Part shown: positions 15,468 to 23,516 of the stretch, piece after piece
How positions within the stretch are numbered: the stretch's first letter is position 1
Layout: the number at the start of each line of letters is the position of its first letter
Source: Solirubrum sp044628455
GTDB lineage: Bacteria; Bacteroidota; Bacteroidia; Cytophagales; Hymenobacteraceae
Assembly: GCF_044628455.1 (NCBI RefSeq)
Contig: NZ_JBIYZW010000001.1
Span: forward strand, 1,240,001 to 1,304,000
Direction of reading: 5' to 3'
DNA: 64,000 bases
Notes under the pieces: model-generated
What the model saw: only the letters and a program-made list of their open reading frames with translations
The model's database searches: none
What the model was told of the DNA's origin: nothing
Made by a program: the position numbers and the translations under genes

Positions 15468-16475
15468 ATGCTCCCCCGCATTGCCATAACTCCCGGCGAC
15501 CTGGCCGGCATCGGTCCCGAAATCATTTACCGCACCCTACAGGACTCGCGCCTGCTGCGCTTCTGCACGCCGGTGCTGTACGGCACGGCCGCCACGCTCT
15601 TCGACGAGTTTCCCCAGGACAAGCAGCACGCTCCGCTGGCTTTCCGGCAGGTGCGCGAAGCCGCCGACATCGTGGAGGGCAAGATCAACGCCGTGACCTG
15701 CTGGGACGACGAAGACTTTGTGCTCACCCCCGGGGAGCCCACCGAAGCCTCGGGGCGGGCGGCCCGCCTCGCGCTGCTGGCCGCCGTGCGCGACCTGAAA
15801 GCCGGCCTGCTCGACGGGCTGGTGACGGCGCCCATCAGCAAGGACAACACCCAGGGCGAAGGCTTCAACTTTCCCGGCCACACCGAGTTTCTGGCCCACC
15901 ACTTCAGCAAGCACAACGACAGCCTGATGCTGCTGGTGGCCGAGGACCTGCGCGTGGCCACCGCCACCGGCCACATTCCGCTCAAGGACGTGCCCGCCCG
16001 CCTCACGCCCGAGGTACTCAGCGGCAAGCTGCGCATGCTGCTGCACTCCCTGCGCCACGATTTTGGTATTGCCAAGCCCCGGGTGGCGGTGCTGGGCCTG
16101 AACCCCCACGCCGGCGAAAACGGCCTGCTGGGCCGCGAGGAGCAGGACCTGGTACAGCCCGTCATCCAGCAGTTTCTGCAGGAGGGCCACCTGGTGTACG
16201 GCCCCTACCCCGCCGATGGCTTCTTCGGCACCCGCCAGTACCAGCAGTTCGACGCGACGCTGGCGCTGTACCACGACCAGGGCCTGATTCCGTTTAAGAC
16301 CCTGGCCTTTGAGCGGGGCGTGAACTACACCGCCGGCCTGCCCGTCATCCGCACTTCCCCCGACCACGGCACAGCCTACGGGCTGGCTGGTAAATTTGCC
16401 GCCGACCCCACCTCGTTCCGTGAAGCGCTGTACCTGGCCTGCGACCTGATAAAAAACCGCGCCGCCGCGCAGTAA
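15468..16475 (+). CDS. pdxA: 4-hydroxythreonine-4-phosphate dehydrogenase
   Basis: PdxA oxidises 4-phosphohydroxy-L-threonine in the deoxyxylulose-5-phosphate-dependent route to pyridoxal phosphate. The 335-residue protein starts at ATG 15468 (MLPRIAITPGDLAGIGPEI, the family N-terminus). It carries TAPISKDN, the metal-site GHTEFLAHHF, ATGHIPLKDVP, GLNPHAGENG and the C-terminal YHDQGLIPFKTLAFERGVNYTAGLPVIRTSPDHGTAYGLAG. All expected metal and substrate residues appear present. It is followed by a terminator. The other pyridoxine genes are not in the window. Confidence 0.96.
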   Translation: MLPRIAITPGDLAGIGPEIIYRTLQDSRLLRFCTPVLYGTAATLFDEFPQDKQHAPLAFRQVREAADIVEGKINAVTCWDDEDFVLTPGEPTEASGRAARLALLAAVRDLKAGLLDGLVTAPISKDNTQGEGFNFPGHTEFLAHHFSKHNDSLMLLVAEDLRVATATGHIPLKDVPARLTPEVLSGKLRMLLHSLRHDFGIAKPRVAVLGLNPHAGENGLLGREEQDLVQPVIQQFLQEGHLVYGPYPADGFFGTRQYQQFDATLALYHDQGLIPFKTLAFERGVNYTAGLPVIRTSPDHGTAYGLAGKFAADPTSFREALYLACDLIKNRAAAQ

Positions 16476-16497
16476 TACCTTTCCGCGCTGCTTTGCC

Positions 16498-16536
16498 AAG
16501 CCCGGTGCTCCGCTCCCTGCGGTGCGCCGGGCTTTT
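16498..16536 (+). terminator. Terminator after pdxA
   Basis: An 11-bp stem (16498-16508 with 16524-16534, one G-T pair) followed by TTTT, 23 bp after the pdxA stop. Confidence 0.75.
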
Positions 16537-16573
16537 CCTTTGCCGAAACATTCTTTCCAAAACCGAAACTTTG

Positions 16574-16605
16574 TTTGTGGTTTTAGAATTCTATTCCCAC
16601 CTTTG
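16574..16605 (+). promoter_or_regulatory. Candidate promoter for the HigA-like gene
   Basis: A -33-type TTTG at 16574-16577, a 20-bp spacer and CACCTTTG at 16598-16605, close to TTTG/TAnnTTTG. It lies 61 bp upstream of the ATG in a locally AT-rich stretch. Confidence 0.5.
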
Positions 16606-16666
16606 CAGCCGCTAAGCCACCCGTCGGGTATTTGCGCCGGAGTGGCGGCCGCCTTCTGCTTTTTCC

Positions 16667-17035
16667 ATGATTCTGAACGAACCCGCTGATTACCGTGCTG
16701 CCCTGCGTCGCCTCGACGCGCTGGTGGCGGCCGGCTTCGAGGGCAACGCGGTGCTGGAAGCCGAGTTTCGGGAGCTGATTGTGGCCGTCGACACCTACGA
16801 GGACAAACTAGGTTTGCTGCCCATTCCCAACCTACCGACCACCCTGGTCGAGATGATTGAGTTGAAGCGGCAGCAGATGCGCCTCAAGCAGAAAGACCTG
16901 GCCCAGCTGCTGGAAGTGCCGGCCGGGCGCCTCTCGCAGATTCTCAGCGGCAAGCGGCGCGTAACCCTGGACCTGGCCAAAAAGCTCTACGAGCGGCTGG
17001 GTATCAGCCCCGAGTTCATTCTGCGCACCGCCTGA
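16667..17035 (+). CDS. HigA-like XRE-family regulator (no HigB seen)
   Basis: A 122-residue protein. The C-terminal half is an XRE helix-turn-helix: MIELKRQQMRLKQKDLAQLLEVPAGRLSQILSGKRRVTLDLAKKLYERLGISPEFIL. The N-terminal EFRELIVAVDTYEDK...LPIPNLPTTLVEMI is the layout of HigA-type antitoxins. In HigBA modules the toxin gene is normally directly upstream. Here the upstream 190 bp hold only the pdxA terminator and a promoter, and the downstream gene is DUF177, so this is an orphan. It may act as a plain transcription regulator, perhaps of itself. Targets are unknown. Confidence 0.82.
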   Translation: MILNEPADYRAALRRLDALVAAGFEGNAVLEAEFRELIVAVDTYEDKLGLLPIPNLPTTLVEMIELKRQQMRLKQKDLAQLLEVPAGRLSQILSGKRRVTLDLAKKLYERLGISPEFILRTA

Positions 17036-17086
17036 GCCCACCGTTTTCAATTTCCCGCCGGGACGCATCAACCAGGTAAATCTTCC

Positions 17087-17094
17087 TATTTTTG
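17087..17094 (+). promoter_or_regulatory. -7 element (TATTTTTG) for DUF177-rpmF
   Basis: A full TAnnTTTG match 22 bp before the GTG start of the DUF177 gene. Confidence 0.55.
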
Positions 17095-17116
17095 CCCCCT
17101 GCTATCCGCCTTCCCC

Positions 17117-17653
17117 GTGAAAAAGGACCTTCGCTACGATCTGCCGATTGCCAGCCTGAGCGAGAAAACGCACGAGTTCGTATTCGACCTCGACCAGTCT
17201 TTCTTCGAGCAGTTTGACCAGACCCTGATTCCGGACGGCCAGCTGCGCGCCGAGGTGAAGCTGGACAAAAACGACCGCCGCATGGTGCTCGACATTCACA
17301 TCCAGGGTACCGTGCAGCTGATCTGCGACCGGAGCCTCGACGAGTTCGACCAGCCCATCGACGTGCAGCACCAGCTGCTGGTGCGCTACGGCGACCACGA
17401 AGCCGAGCTCGACGACGACGTGCTGCAAATCACGCCCGACACGCAAACCCTGCCCCTGGCCCAGCACCTGTTCGACTACATCGGGCTGGCCCTGCCCATG
17501 AAGAAGCTGCACCCGCGCTTCCAGGACGAGGCCGACGACAACCCGGACGCCGAAGTCAAACTCATCTACTCCTCGGGCCCCGCGGCCGGCGACGACGACG
17601 ATGAGGACGACGCCACCGACCCGCGCTGGAACGCCCTGCGCAACCTCAACTAG
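17117..17653 (+). CDS. DUF177 (YceD) family protein
   Basis: A 178-residue protein with a GTG start at 17117. It carries the YceD/DUF177 pattern (YDLPIASLSEKTHEFVFDL, LDIHIQGTVQLICDRSLDEFDQPI, then an acidic C-terminus DDDDEDDATDPRWNALRNL). The family is almost always encoded directly before rpmF, as here. It is linked to 23S rRNA accumulation in plants and bacteria, though the mechanism is unsettled. Only one of the two Cys of the classical CxxC-like site remains. It is the first gene of the DUF177-rpmF pair. Confidence 0.9.
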   Translation: MKKDLRYDLPIASLSEKTHEFVFDLDQSFFEQFDQTLIPDGQLRAEVKLDKNDRRMVLDIHIQGTVQLICDRSLDEFDQPIDVQHQLLVRYGDHEAELDDDVLQITPDTQTLPLAQHLFDYIGLALPMKKLHPRFQDEADDNPDAEVKLIYSSGPAAGDDDDEDDATDPRWNALRNLN

Positions 17654-17718
17654 CCGGCCCCGCGCCGCGCTGTTTCTGCCAAAAATCTTTTCCTTCGCTT
17701 TCCAACTGTTTCTCACTC

Positions 17719-17940
17719 ATGGCACATCCTAAAAGCCGGATTTCCTCCACCCGCCGCGACAAGCGCCGCACCCACTACAAGCTCGACCCGAAGGCCGTTT
17801 CTACCTGCCAGACCACCGGCGAAACCCACCTACGTCACCGCGCTTACGTGGTAGACGGCGACCTGTACCTCAACGGCAAAGTGGCCATCAAGAACTACGC
17901 TCCCGTAGCAGCGGCCGCTCCTTCTACCGACGAGGAGTAG
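17719..17940 (+). CDS. rpmF: 50S ribosomal protein L32
   Basis: A 73-residue protein starting MAHPKSRISSTRRDKRRTHY, the typical L32 N-terminus. CQTTGETHLRHRAY replaces the zinc-ribbon Cys pairs, so this is a zinc-independent (C-minus) L32. The tail is Ala-rich and acidic. It lies 65 bp after DUF177 and before a terminator, then plsX. Confidence 0.96.
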   Translation: MAHPKSRISSTRRDKRRTHYKLDPKAVSTCQTTGETHLRHRAYVVDGDLYLNGKVAIKNYAPVAAAAPSTDEE

Positions 17941-17960
17941 CCTTAACCGCCCCCTACTGA

Positions 17961-17991
17961 CCGGCGGCCGCAGCCCGGCCGCCGGTTTTTT
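17961..17991 (+). terminator. Terminator after rpmF
   Basis: A 10-bp GC stem (17961-17970 with 17976-17985) followed by TTTTTT, 21 bp after the rpmF stop. Read-through into plsX is possible. Confidence 0.8.
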
Positions 17992-18021
17992 ACTATCCGC
18001 CCTCCCCCGAACACCGCTTAC

Positions 18022-18963
18022 ATGAAAATAGCCCTCGACGCCATGGGAGGCGACTTCGCTCCCCAAGCTGCCGTGGATGGCGCTGTGCTGGCCGCCGAAA
18101 AGCTGGCCGGCAAAGCCCAGATCGTGCTCATCGGCCAGGAAGACGCGCTGCGCCCGCTGCTGCAGGCCCACGGCGCCGCCGCCGAGGCCCTGATTGTGGT
18201 GGCCGCCTCCCAGATCATTGAGATGGGTGAGCACCCGGCCAAGGCCTACCAGCAGAAACAGGATTCGAGCATTGCCGTCGGCTACCGCATGCTGCACGCC
18301 GGCGAGGTCGAGGCCTTCTGCTCGGCCGGCAACACCGGCGCCATGCTGGTGGGCGCCATGTTCAGCGTCAAGCCCGTGCCCGGCGTGATTCGCCCCGCCA
18401 TTGCCAACTTCGTTCCCAAGCTGCACGGCGGCTTCGGCATCATGCTCGACGCCGGCGCCAACGCCGAGTGCAAGCCCGAGATGCTGGAGCAATTCGGCGA
18501 GCTGGGCTCGTTGTACGCCCGCTACGTGCTGGGCATCGAAGACCCCAAGGTGGGCCTCATGAACATGGGCGAGGAAGAAGGCAAGGGCACCCCCCTGCTG
18601 CAGTCGGCGCACCAGCTGCTGAAGGTGAACCCCCACATTCAGTTCGTGGGCAACATCGAAGGCCGCGACCTGTTCAACGACCGGGCCGACGTGATTGTGT
18701 GCGACGGCTACACCGGCAACGTGGTGCTGAAGCTGGCCGAGAGCATCTACGATTTGCTCGACGCGCGCAACATGCACGACCCCTTCTTCGACAAGTTCAA
18801 CTACGAAGCCGTGGGCGGCTCGCCCATTCTGGGCATCAACGACAACGCCATCATCGGCCACGGCGTGAGCACGCCCCTGGCCATCTGCAACATGCTCATT
18901 CAGGGCTACCAGATGGCCGAGGCGGGCATTGCCGACCAGATCAAGGACACCTTTAAGTCCTAA
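18022..18963 (+). CDS. plsX: Phosphate acyltransferase PlsX
   Basis: PlsX makes acyl-phosphate from acyl-ACP for phosphatidic acid synthesis with PlsY. The 313-residue protein starts MKIALDAMGGDFAPQAAVDG. It contains SAGNTGAMLVGAMF, MLDAGANAECKPEMLEQF, GEEEGKGTPLLQ, CDGYTGNVVLKLAE and GVSTPLAICNM, all standard for the family. A terminator precedes and follows it, and fabH lies next. The rpmF-plsX-fabH order is widely conserved and couples ribosome and lipid synthesis genes. Confidence 0.97.
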   Translation: MKIALDAMGGDFAPQAAVDGAVLAAEKLAGKAQIVLIGQEDALRPLLQAHGAAAEALIVVAASQIIEMGEHPAKAYQQKQDSSIAVGYRMLHAGEVEAFCSAGNTGAMLVGAMFSVKPVPGVIRPAIANFVPKLHGGFGIMLDAGANAECKPEMLEQFGELGSLYARYVLGIEDPKVGLMNMGEEEGKGTPLLQSAHQLLKVNPHIQFVGNIEGRDLFNDRADVIVCDGYTGNVVLKLAESIYDLLDARNMHDPFFDKFNYEAVGGSPILGINDNAIIGHGVSTPLAICNMLIQGYQMAEAGIADQIKDTFKS

Positions 18964-18983
18964 TCGGCGGTTAAGTTTAACGG

Positions 18984-19014
18984 AAAGTCCGGCCTTTGCA
19001 GGCTGGACTTTTTG
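18984..19014 (+). terminator. Terminator after plsX
   Basis: An 11-bp imperfect stem (18984-18994 with 19001-19011) ending in TTTTT, directly before the fabH -7-like element. Confidence 0.75.
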
Positions 19015-19015
19015 C

Positions 19016-19023
19016 TACCTTGC
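19016..19023 (+). promoter_or_regulatory. -7-like element (TACCTTGC) upstream of fabH
   Basis: A near match to TAnnTTTG, 39 bp before the fabH ATG and right after the plsX terminator. Confidence 0.4.
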
Positions 19024-19062
19024 GCCGCCTTTTCTTTTCCTTCTGCCGCTTTTCTCTTTCGC

Positions 19063-20073
19063 ATGAAGCTGACCGCTGCCATTACCGGCGTAGGCGCCTA
19101 CGTACCCGATTACGTGCTCACCAATCAGGAGCTGGAAACCCTGGTCGACACCAACGACGAGTGGATTCAGACGCGGACTGGCATTAAGGAGCGGCGCATC
19201 CTGAAGGGCGAAAACCAGGGCACCTCGGTTATGGCCATCAAGGCCGTGGAGCAGCTGCTGGCCAAAACCAACACCCGCCCCGAGGAAGTGGACCTGCTGA
19301 TCTGCGCCACCACCACCCCCGACCTGGTGTTTCCGGCCACGGCCAACATCATTTCGGCTGCCGCGGGCCTGACCAAGGCCTTTGGGTTCGACATGCAGGC
19401 CGCCTGCTCGGGCTTCCTGTTTGCCCTGGCCACCGGCGCGCAGTTCATCCAGACCGGCACCTACAAGAAAGTTATCGTGGTGGGGGCCGACAAGATGTCG
19501 AGCATCGTCGACTACACCGACCGGGCCACCTGCATCATCTTCGGCGACGGCGCCGGGGCCGTGATGCTGGAGCCCAACACCGAGGGCTACGGCCTACTCG
19601 ACCAGCAGCTGCACTCCGACGGCAACGGCGAAGCCTACCTGCACCAGAAAGCCGGCGGCTCGCGCCGCCCGCCCTCGGCCGAGACGGTGGCCAACCGCGA
19701 GCATTTCGCCTACCAGGAAGGCGCCACCGTGTACAAGTTCGCCGTGAAGGGCATGGCCGACGTGGCCGCCGTAGTAGCCGAGCGCAACCACCTCACCCCC
19801 GACACCATTGCCTGGCTGGTGCCCCACCAGGCCAACAAGCGCATCATCGACGCCACCGCCCAGCGCGTGGGCATCGGGCCCGAAAAAGTGATGCTCAACA
19901 TCCACAAGTACGGCAACACCACCAACGCTACCATTCCCCTGTGTTTGTGGGACTACGAAAGCCAGCTTAAGCAGGGCGACGACCTGATCTTCGCCGCCTT
20001 CGGCGGGGGCTTTACCTGGGGTGCGCTCTACGTGAAGTGGGCGTACGACGGGTCCGCTAAAAACGGAGGCTGA
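19063..20073 (+). CDS. fabH: Beta-ketoacyl-ACP synthase III
   Basis: FabH condenses acetyl-CoA (or a branched starter) with malonyl-ACP to begin fatty acid synthesis. The start at ATG 19063 (MKLTAAITGVGAYVPDYVLTN) gives 336 residues. The catalytic triad is Cys115 (DMQAACSGF), His255 (VPHQANKRI) and Asn285 (YGNTTNAT). NDEWIQTRTGIKERR near residue 31 and the C-terminal GGGFTWGALYVKW are typical. The gene follows plsX and comes before efp-accB-accC, a block for lipid initiation. Confidence 0.96.
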   Translation: MKLTAAITGVGAYVPDYVLTNQELETLVDTNDEWIQTRTGIKERRILKGENQGTSVMAIKAVEQLLAKTNTRPEEVDLLICATTTPDLVFPATANIISAAAGLTKAFGFDMQAACSGFLFALATGAQFIQTGTYKKVIVVGADKMSSIVDYTDRATCIIFGDGAGAVMLEPNTEGYGLLDQQLHSDGNGEAYLHQKAGGSRRPPSAETVANREHFAYQEGATVYKFAVKGMADVAAVVAERNHLTPDTIAWLVPHQANKRIIDATAQRVGIGPEKVMLNIHKYGNTTNATIPLCLWDYESQLKQGDDLIFAAFGGGFTWGALYVKWAYDGSAKNGG

Positions 20074-20178
20074 ACTCCTGACAAACGGCCCGGCGGCTGA
20101 TTCCCCGATTGGCCACGTCGTTTGAGCTCCGGCTCCGTTTTTACTTCTTCTTTCTCAATTCTTCATTATTTCCCCCTC

Positions 20179-20742
20179 ATGGCCACCACCGCGGATTTTC
20201 GCAACGGTCTCGTGCTGAACTACAACGGCGAGTTGCACGTCATCACCGAATTCCAGCACGTGAAGCCGGGCAAAGGCCCCGCTTTCGTGCGCACCAAGCT
20301 GCGCAACATCAAAACCGGCAAGGTGCTCGACAATACCTTCAACGCCGGGGTGAAAGTGGAAACTGCCCGCGTGGAGCAGCGCCCGCACCAGTTCCTGTTC
20401 AAGGACGACTACGGCTACACCTTCATGGACAACAGCACCTTCGAGCAGGTGGTGCTGCCCGAGGCCATGGTGCCCTTTGCCGACCTGATGAAGGAAGGCC
20501 AGGAAGCCACCATCCTGTTTCACGCCGAAACCGAGCAGCCCCTCACGGCCGAGCTGCCCGCCTTCGTGGAGCTGGTGGTAACCTACACCGAGCCGGGCCT
20601 GCGCGGCGACACCGCCACCAACACCCTCAAACCGGCCATCATGGAAACCGGCGCCCGCATTCAGGTGCCGCTGTTCATCGATCAGGACCAGAAAATCCGC
20701 GTGGACACCCGCGACTACTCCTATGTCGAAAGAGTCAAATAA
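20179..20742 (+). CDS. efp: Translation elongation factor P
   Basis: EF-P relieves ribosome stalling at polyproline. The 187-residue protein starts at ATG 20179 (MATTADFRNGLVLNYNGE). It has the domain I loop VKPGKGPAFVRTKLRNIKTG, where the residue at the tip (Lys in GKG) is the usual modification position. Then come DDYGYTFMDN and the C-terminal VTYTEPGLRGDTATNTLKPAIMETGARIQVPLFIDQDQKIRVDTRDYSYVERV. No EpmA or EarP gene is nearby. Its last 20 bases overlap the accB frame. Confidence 0.97.
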   Translation: MATTADFRNGLVLNYNGELHVITEFQHVKPGKGPAFVRTKLRNIKTGKVLDNTFNAGVKVETARVEQRPHQFLFKDDYGYTFMDNSTFEQVVLPEAMVPFADLMKEGQEATILFHAETEQPLTAELPAFVELVVTYTEPGLRGDTATNTLKPAIMETGARIQVPLFIDQDQKIRVDTRDYSYVERVK

Positions 20743-21256
20743 GCAGCCGCAGAAGCCTAGCCCCGCCGCCATGAAAGCCAAGGAACTCCAGGAACTGATC
20801 GACTTCATCGCCAAGTCCGGTCTGAACAAGGTCAACATCGAGACCGAAGAATTCAAGATTTCGGTTCAGCGCGAGCCCAACACCAAGCAGGTGGTGAGCC
20901 ACGCCGCCCCCGCCCCGGTGCCGGCCGCTGCCGCGCCCGCGCCGACCGTAGCCGCTCCGCAGGCCGCCCCCGCTTCGGCGCCGGCTCCCGCAGCAGCACC
21001 GGCCGCGGCCAGCAGCACCGAAGCCATCAAGGCCCCGATGATTGGCACCTTCTACCGCTCGAGCAACCCCGACACCCCGCCCTTCGTGAACGTGGGCGAC
21101 GTGATTGAGAAAGGCCAGGTGATTTGCATCATCGAAGCCATGAAGCTCTTCAACGAAATCGAGGCCGAGCAGAGCGGCCGCGTGGTGAAGGTACTGGCTG
21201 AAAACGCTTCCCCCGTGGAGTACGACCAGCCCCTGTTCCTCATCGAGCCGATGTAA
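20723..21256 (+). CDS. accB: Biotin carboxyl carrier protein of acetyl-CoA carboxylase
   Basis: A BCCP that carries biotin between the biotin carboxylase and the carboxyltransferase. The ATG at 20723 overlaps the end of efp and gives 177 residues. A second ATG at 20771 (MKAKELQELIDF) begins the conserved region and could be the real start. The N-terminal LIDFIAKSGLNKVNIETEEFKISVQR is followed by an Ala/Pro linker. The biotinyl domain has the EAMKLFNEIEAE motif, with Lys141 as the biotin site in this numbering. accC follows after a 101-bp spacer with a large inverted repeat. Confidence 0.95.
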   Translation: MSKESNKQPQKPSPAAMKAKELQELIDFIAKSGLNKVNIETEEFKISVQREPNTKQVVSHAAPAPVPAAAAPAPTVAAPQAAPASAPAPAAAPAAASSTEAIKAPMIGTFYRSSNPDTPPFVNVGDVIEKGQVICIIEAMKLFNEIEAEQSGRVVKVLAENASPVEYDQPLFLIEPM

Positions 21257-21260
21257 TTGG

Positions 21261-21351
21261 TAGGACTTAGCGTGTTAGGGCTTAGGGCTTAGCGAAATCC
21301 ATCCGGCATTTCCTAACCCCTAAGCCCTACGTTCCTAATCCCTAAGACCTA
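21261..21351 (+). repeat. Nested inverted repeat between accB and accC
   Basis: An inner 17-bp inverted repeat (21276-21292 with 21313-21329, one mismatch) lies inside an outer 10-bp one (21261-21270 with 21342-21351, one mismatch). Both are built from TTAGGGCTTAG-like words. The structure ends six bases before the accC ATG. Confidence 0.7.
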
Positions 21352-21357
21352 ACCTCT

Positions 21358-22701
21358 ATGTTCAAGAAAATACTCATTGCCAACCGCGGGGAAATTGCGC
21401 TGCGCGTGATTCGCACCTGCCGCGAGATGGGCATCAAGACGGTGGCCGTGTACTCGACCGCCGACAAGGAAAGCCTGCACGTGCGCTTCGCCGACGAAGC
21501 CGTGTGCATCGGGCCGGCCGCCTCGTCGCTGTCGTACCTGAACATGCCCAACCTGATTGCCGCGGCCGAAATCACCAACGCCGACGCCATTCACCCGGGC
21601 TACGGCTTCCTGAGCGAAAACGCGGAGTTCTCGCGCATCTGCCGCGAAAACGGCATCAAGTTCATCGGGGCCTCGCCCGAGATGATCAACCAGATGGGCG
21701 ACAAGTCGTCGGCCAAGGCCACCATGCGCAAGGCCGGGGTGCCCACCATTCCGGGCTCCGAGGGCTTGCTCGCGTCGATGCAGGAAGGCATCAAGGTAGC
21801 CGCCAAGATGAAGTACCCCGTCATTCTGAAGGCCACGGCCGGCGGCGGCGGCAAGGGCATGCGCATCATTCGCTCGGAAAGCGAGTTTGAGAAGGCCTGG
21901 AACGACGCCCGCACCGAGGCCAAGGCTGCCTTCGGCAACGACGGCGTGTACCTGGAGAAGTTCGTGGAGGAGCCCCGCCACATCGAAATCCAGATCGTGG
22001 GCGACCAGTTCGGCACCGTGTGCCACCTCTCCGAGCGCGACTGCAGCATTCAGCGCCGCCACCAGAAGCTGGTGGAAGAGGCTCCCTCGCCGTTTATGAC
22101 GCCGGAGCTGCGCGAGCAGATGGGCAAGGCCGCCGTGGCCGGCGCCAGCGCCATCGGCTACGAGGGCGTGGGCACCATCGAGTTTCTGGTCGACAAAAAC
22201 CGCGACTTCTACTTCATGGAGATGAACACCCGCATTCAGGTGGAGCACCCCGTGACCGAGGAAGTCATCAACTACGACCTGATCAAGGAGCAAATCAAGG
22301 TGGCCGCGGGCATTCCGATTTCGGGCAAGAACTACGCCCCCACCATGCACGCCATGGAGTGCCGCATCAACGCCGAAGACCCCACCAAGGACTTCCGCCC
22401 CTCCCCCGGCAAAATCACCGTGCTGCACATTCCCGGCGGCCACGGCGTGCGCGTGGACACCCACGTGTATGCCGGCTACACCATCCCGTCGAACTACGAC
22501 TCGATGATTGCCAAGCTCATCACCGTGGCCCAGACCCGCGAGGAGTGCGTGGTGAAAATGAAGCGCGCCCTGTCGGAGTTTGTGGTGGAAGGCGTGAAAA
22601 CCACGATTCCCTTCCACCTCAAGCTCATGGACAACGAGGACTTCAAGTCCGGCAACTTCACCACGAAGTTTCTGGAGTCGTTTGACTTCTCGACGCTGTA
22701 G
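21358..22701 (+). CDS. accC: Acetyl-CoA carboxylase, biotin carboxylase subunit
   Basis: AccC carboxylates biotin on BCCP using ATP and bicarbonate. The 447-residue protein starts MFKKILIANRGEIALRVIRTC. It has HPGYGFLSENAEFSR, the ATP-grasp glycine loop KATAGGGGKGMRI, the catalytic region YFMEMNTRIQVEHPVTEEV, and GHGVRVDTHVYAGYTIPSNYDSMIAKL. The length is normal. It pairs with accB upstream; the carboxyltransferase genes are elsewhere. A perfect terminator follows the stop. Confidence 0.97.
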   Translation: MFKKILIANRGEIALRVIRTCREMGIKTVAVYSTADKESLHVRFADEAVCIGPAASSLSYLNMPNLIAAAEITNADAIHPGYGFLSENAEFSRICRENGIKFIGASPEMINQMGDKSSAKATMRKAGVPTIPGSEGLLASMQEGIKVAAKMKYPVILKATAGGGGKGMRIIRSESEFEKAWNDARTEAKAAFGNDGVYLEKFVEEPRHIEIQIVGDQFGTVCHLSERDCSIQRRHQKLVEEAPSPFMTPELREQMGKAAVAGASAIGYEGVGTIEFLVDKNRDFYFMEMNTRIQVEHPVTEEVINYDLIKEQIKVAAGIPISGKNYAPTMHAMECRINAEDPTKDFRPSPGKITVLHIPGGHGVRVDTHVYAGYTIPSNYDSMIAKLITVAQTREECVVKMKRALSEFVVEGVKTTIPFHLKLMDNEDFKSGNFTTKFLESFDFSTL

Positions 22702-22705
22702 AAGA

Positions 22706-22756
22706 GAAGCTTATGAAAAAGCCCGGTCAAAATGACCGGGCTTTTTCATAAGCTTC
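22706..22756 (+). terminator. Strong terminator after accC
   Basis: A perfect 24-bp inverted repeat (22706-22729 with 22733-22756) with an AAA loop and T5 in the descending arm, starting four bases after the accC stop codon. Confidence 0.92.
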
Positions 22757-22789
22757 CTTTGCTTTACCTGCTTATCATTTTATTGGCGC

Positions 22790-23443
22790 ATGGCTGGCTC
22801 CGTCCCCATTACCCAACAGCTGCACTCGTTTATTGCTCGCGACAAGTTTGCACCCGCCGACTGGGAAGCTCGGGGGCTTCATCCCTCTGACGATTCACTT
22901 TGCCGGGAGCTAAACGCCAAGTTTAATGCCTGCGCGCAGGATTTGTTGGGTGTACCGGTGGGCGGTCAGCAGTTCAAGCGTGTGCTCCAAATCCATTTAA
23001 CCGGGTTTAGCCGGGCCACCTTGGATACCGAAGAGCGAGAGTTCGTCTGCGACTATTTTAGCTATCTGGCCGACCTTGGAGGAGTAAACATCAGCGCAAT
23101 GCTGAACTCTTTTCTGTATGGCTCACTCATGGGTGGGCTGCTAAAGGTCGCAGCCATATTTCGAAAGAAAGAACAAGTGCTGGAGTCGATCAGCGAGCCG
23201 TGCACCAATTGCCAGATGCCGTTGCGGACGGACGTCGTGAGCCGCTCTGAAGAGGGACCGGACACCAGTTGGCTCATCGTGCGCTGCAATAGCTGCAATG
23301 GCTTCAGCCTGCTCACGCTTGGCCCGAATATCCAACAAGTTCGTTTCGGCAATTATGCGCTGATCGAAAGCCTTAGCTCGGAAGATTACACGCTCGAAAA
23401 AGCGCAGACCCGTCTTCAGCAGATCAGGTATTTCCGCAAATAA
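22790..23443 (+). CDS. DUF4844-type protein with C-terminal zinc-ribbon-like region
   Basis: A 217-residue protein of unknown function starting MAGSVPITQQLHSFIARDKF. The first 130 residues (DWEARGLHPSDDSLCRELNAKFNACAQDLL, TLDTEEREFVCDYFSYLADLGGVNISAMLNSFLYG) match the Bacteroidota family DUF4844 from memory. The rest has two Cys pairs 30-40 residues apart (CTNCQMPL and CNSCNGF), a zinc-ribbon layout, then LGPNIQQVRFGNYALIESL and a terminal IRYFRK. Base composition is less GC-rich than its neighbours and codons are less biased, suggesting recent arrival. It stands alone between two strong terminators. No function is proposed. Confidence 0.7.
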   Translation: MAGSVPITQQLHSFIARDKFAPADWEARGLHPSDDSLCRELNAKFNACAQDLLGVPVGGQQFKRVLQIHLTGFSRATLDTEEREFVCDYFSYLADLGGVNISAMLNSFLYGSLMGGLLKVAAIFRKKEQVLESISEPCTNCQMPLRTDVVSRSEEGPDTSWLIVRCNSCNGFSLLTLGPNIQQVRFGNYALIESLSSEDYTLEKAQTRLQQIRYFRK

Positions 23444-23474
23444 ATAGCTACCAATTCCTCCGCAGCCCTAAAAC

Positions 23475-23511
23475 ACAACGGGTCGGTTCCAGCAAGGAAC
23501 CGGCCCGTTGT
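23475..23511. terminator. Bidirectional terminator between DUF4844 and DUF3109 genes
   Basis: A 16-bp stem (23475-23490 with 23496-23511, one mismatch) with a short loop between two convergent genes. Confidence 0.8.
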
Positions 23512-23516
23512 CTTCA

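Noticed and set aside
16345..16560. A short minus-strand frame before the HigA-like gene as a possible HigB toxin
   Set aside because: It lies antisense to the end of pdxA and its terminator and has none of the RelE/HigB fold residues.
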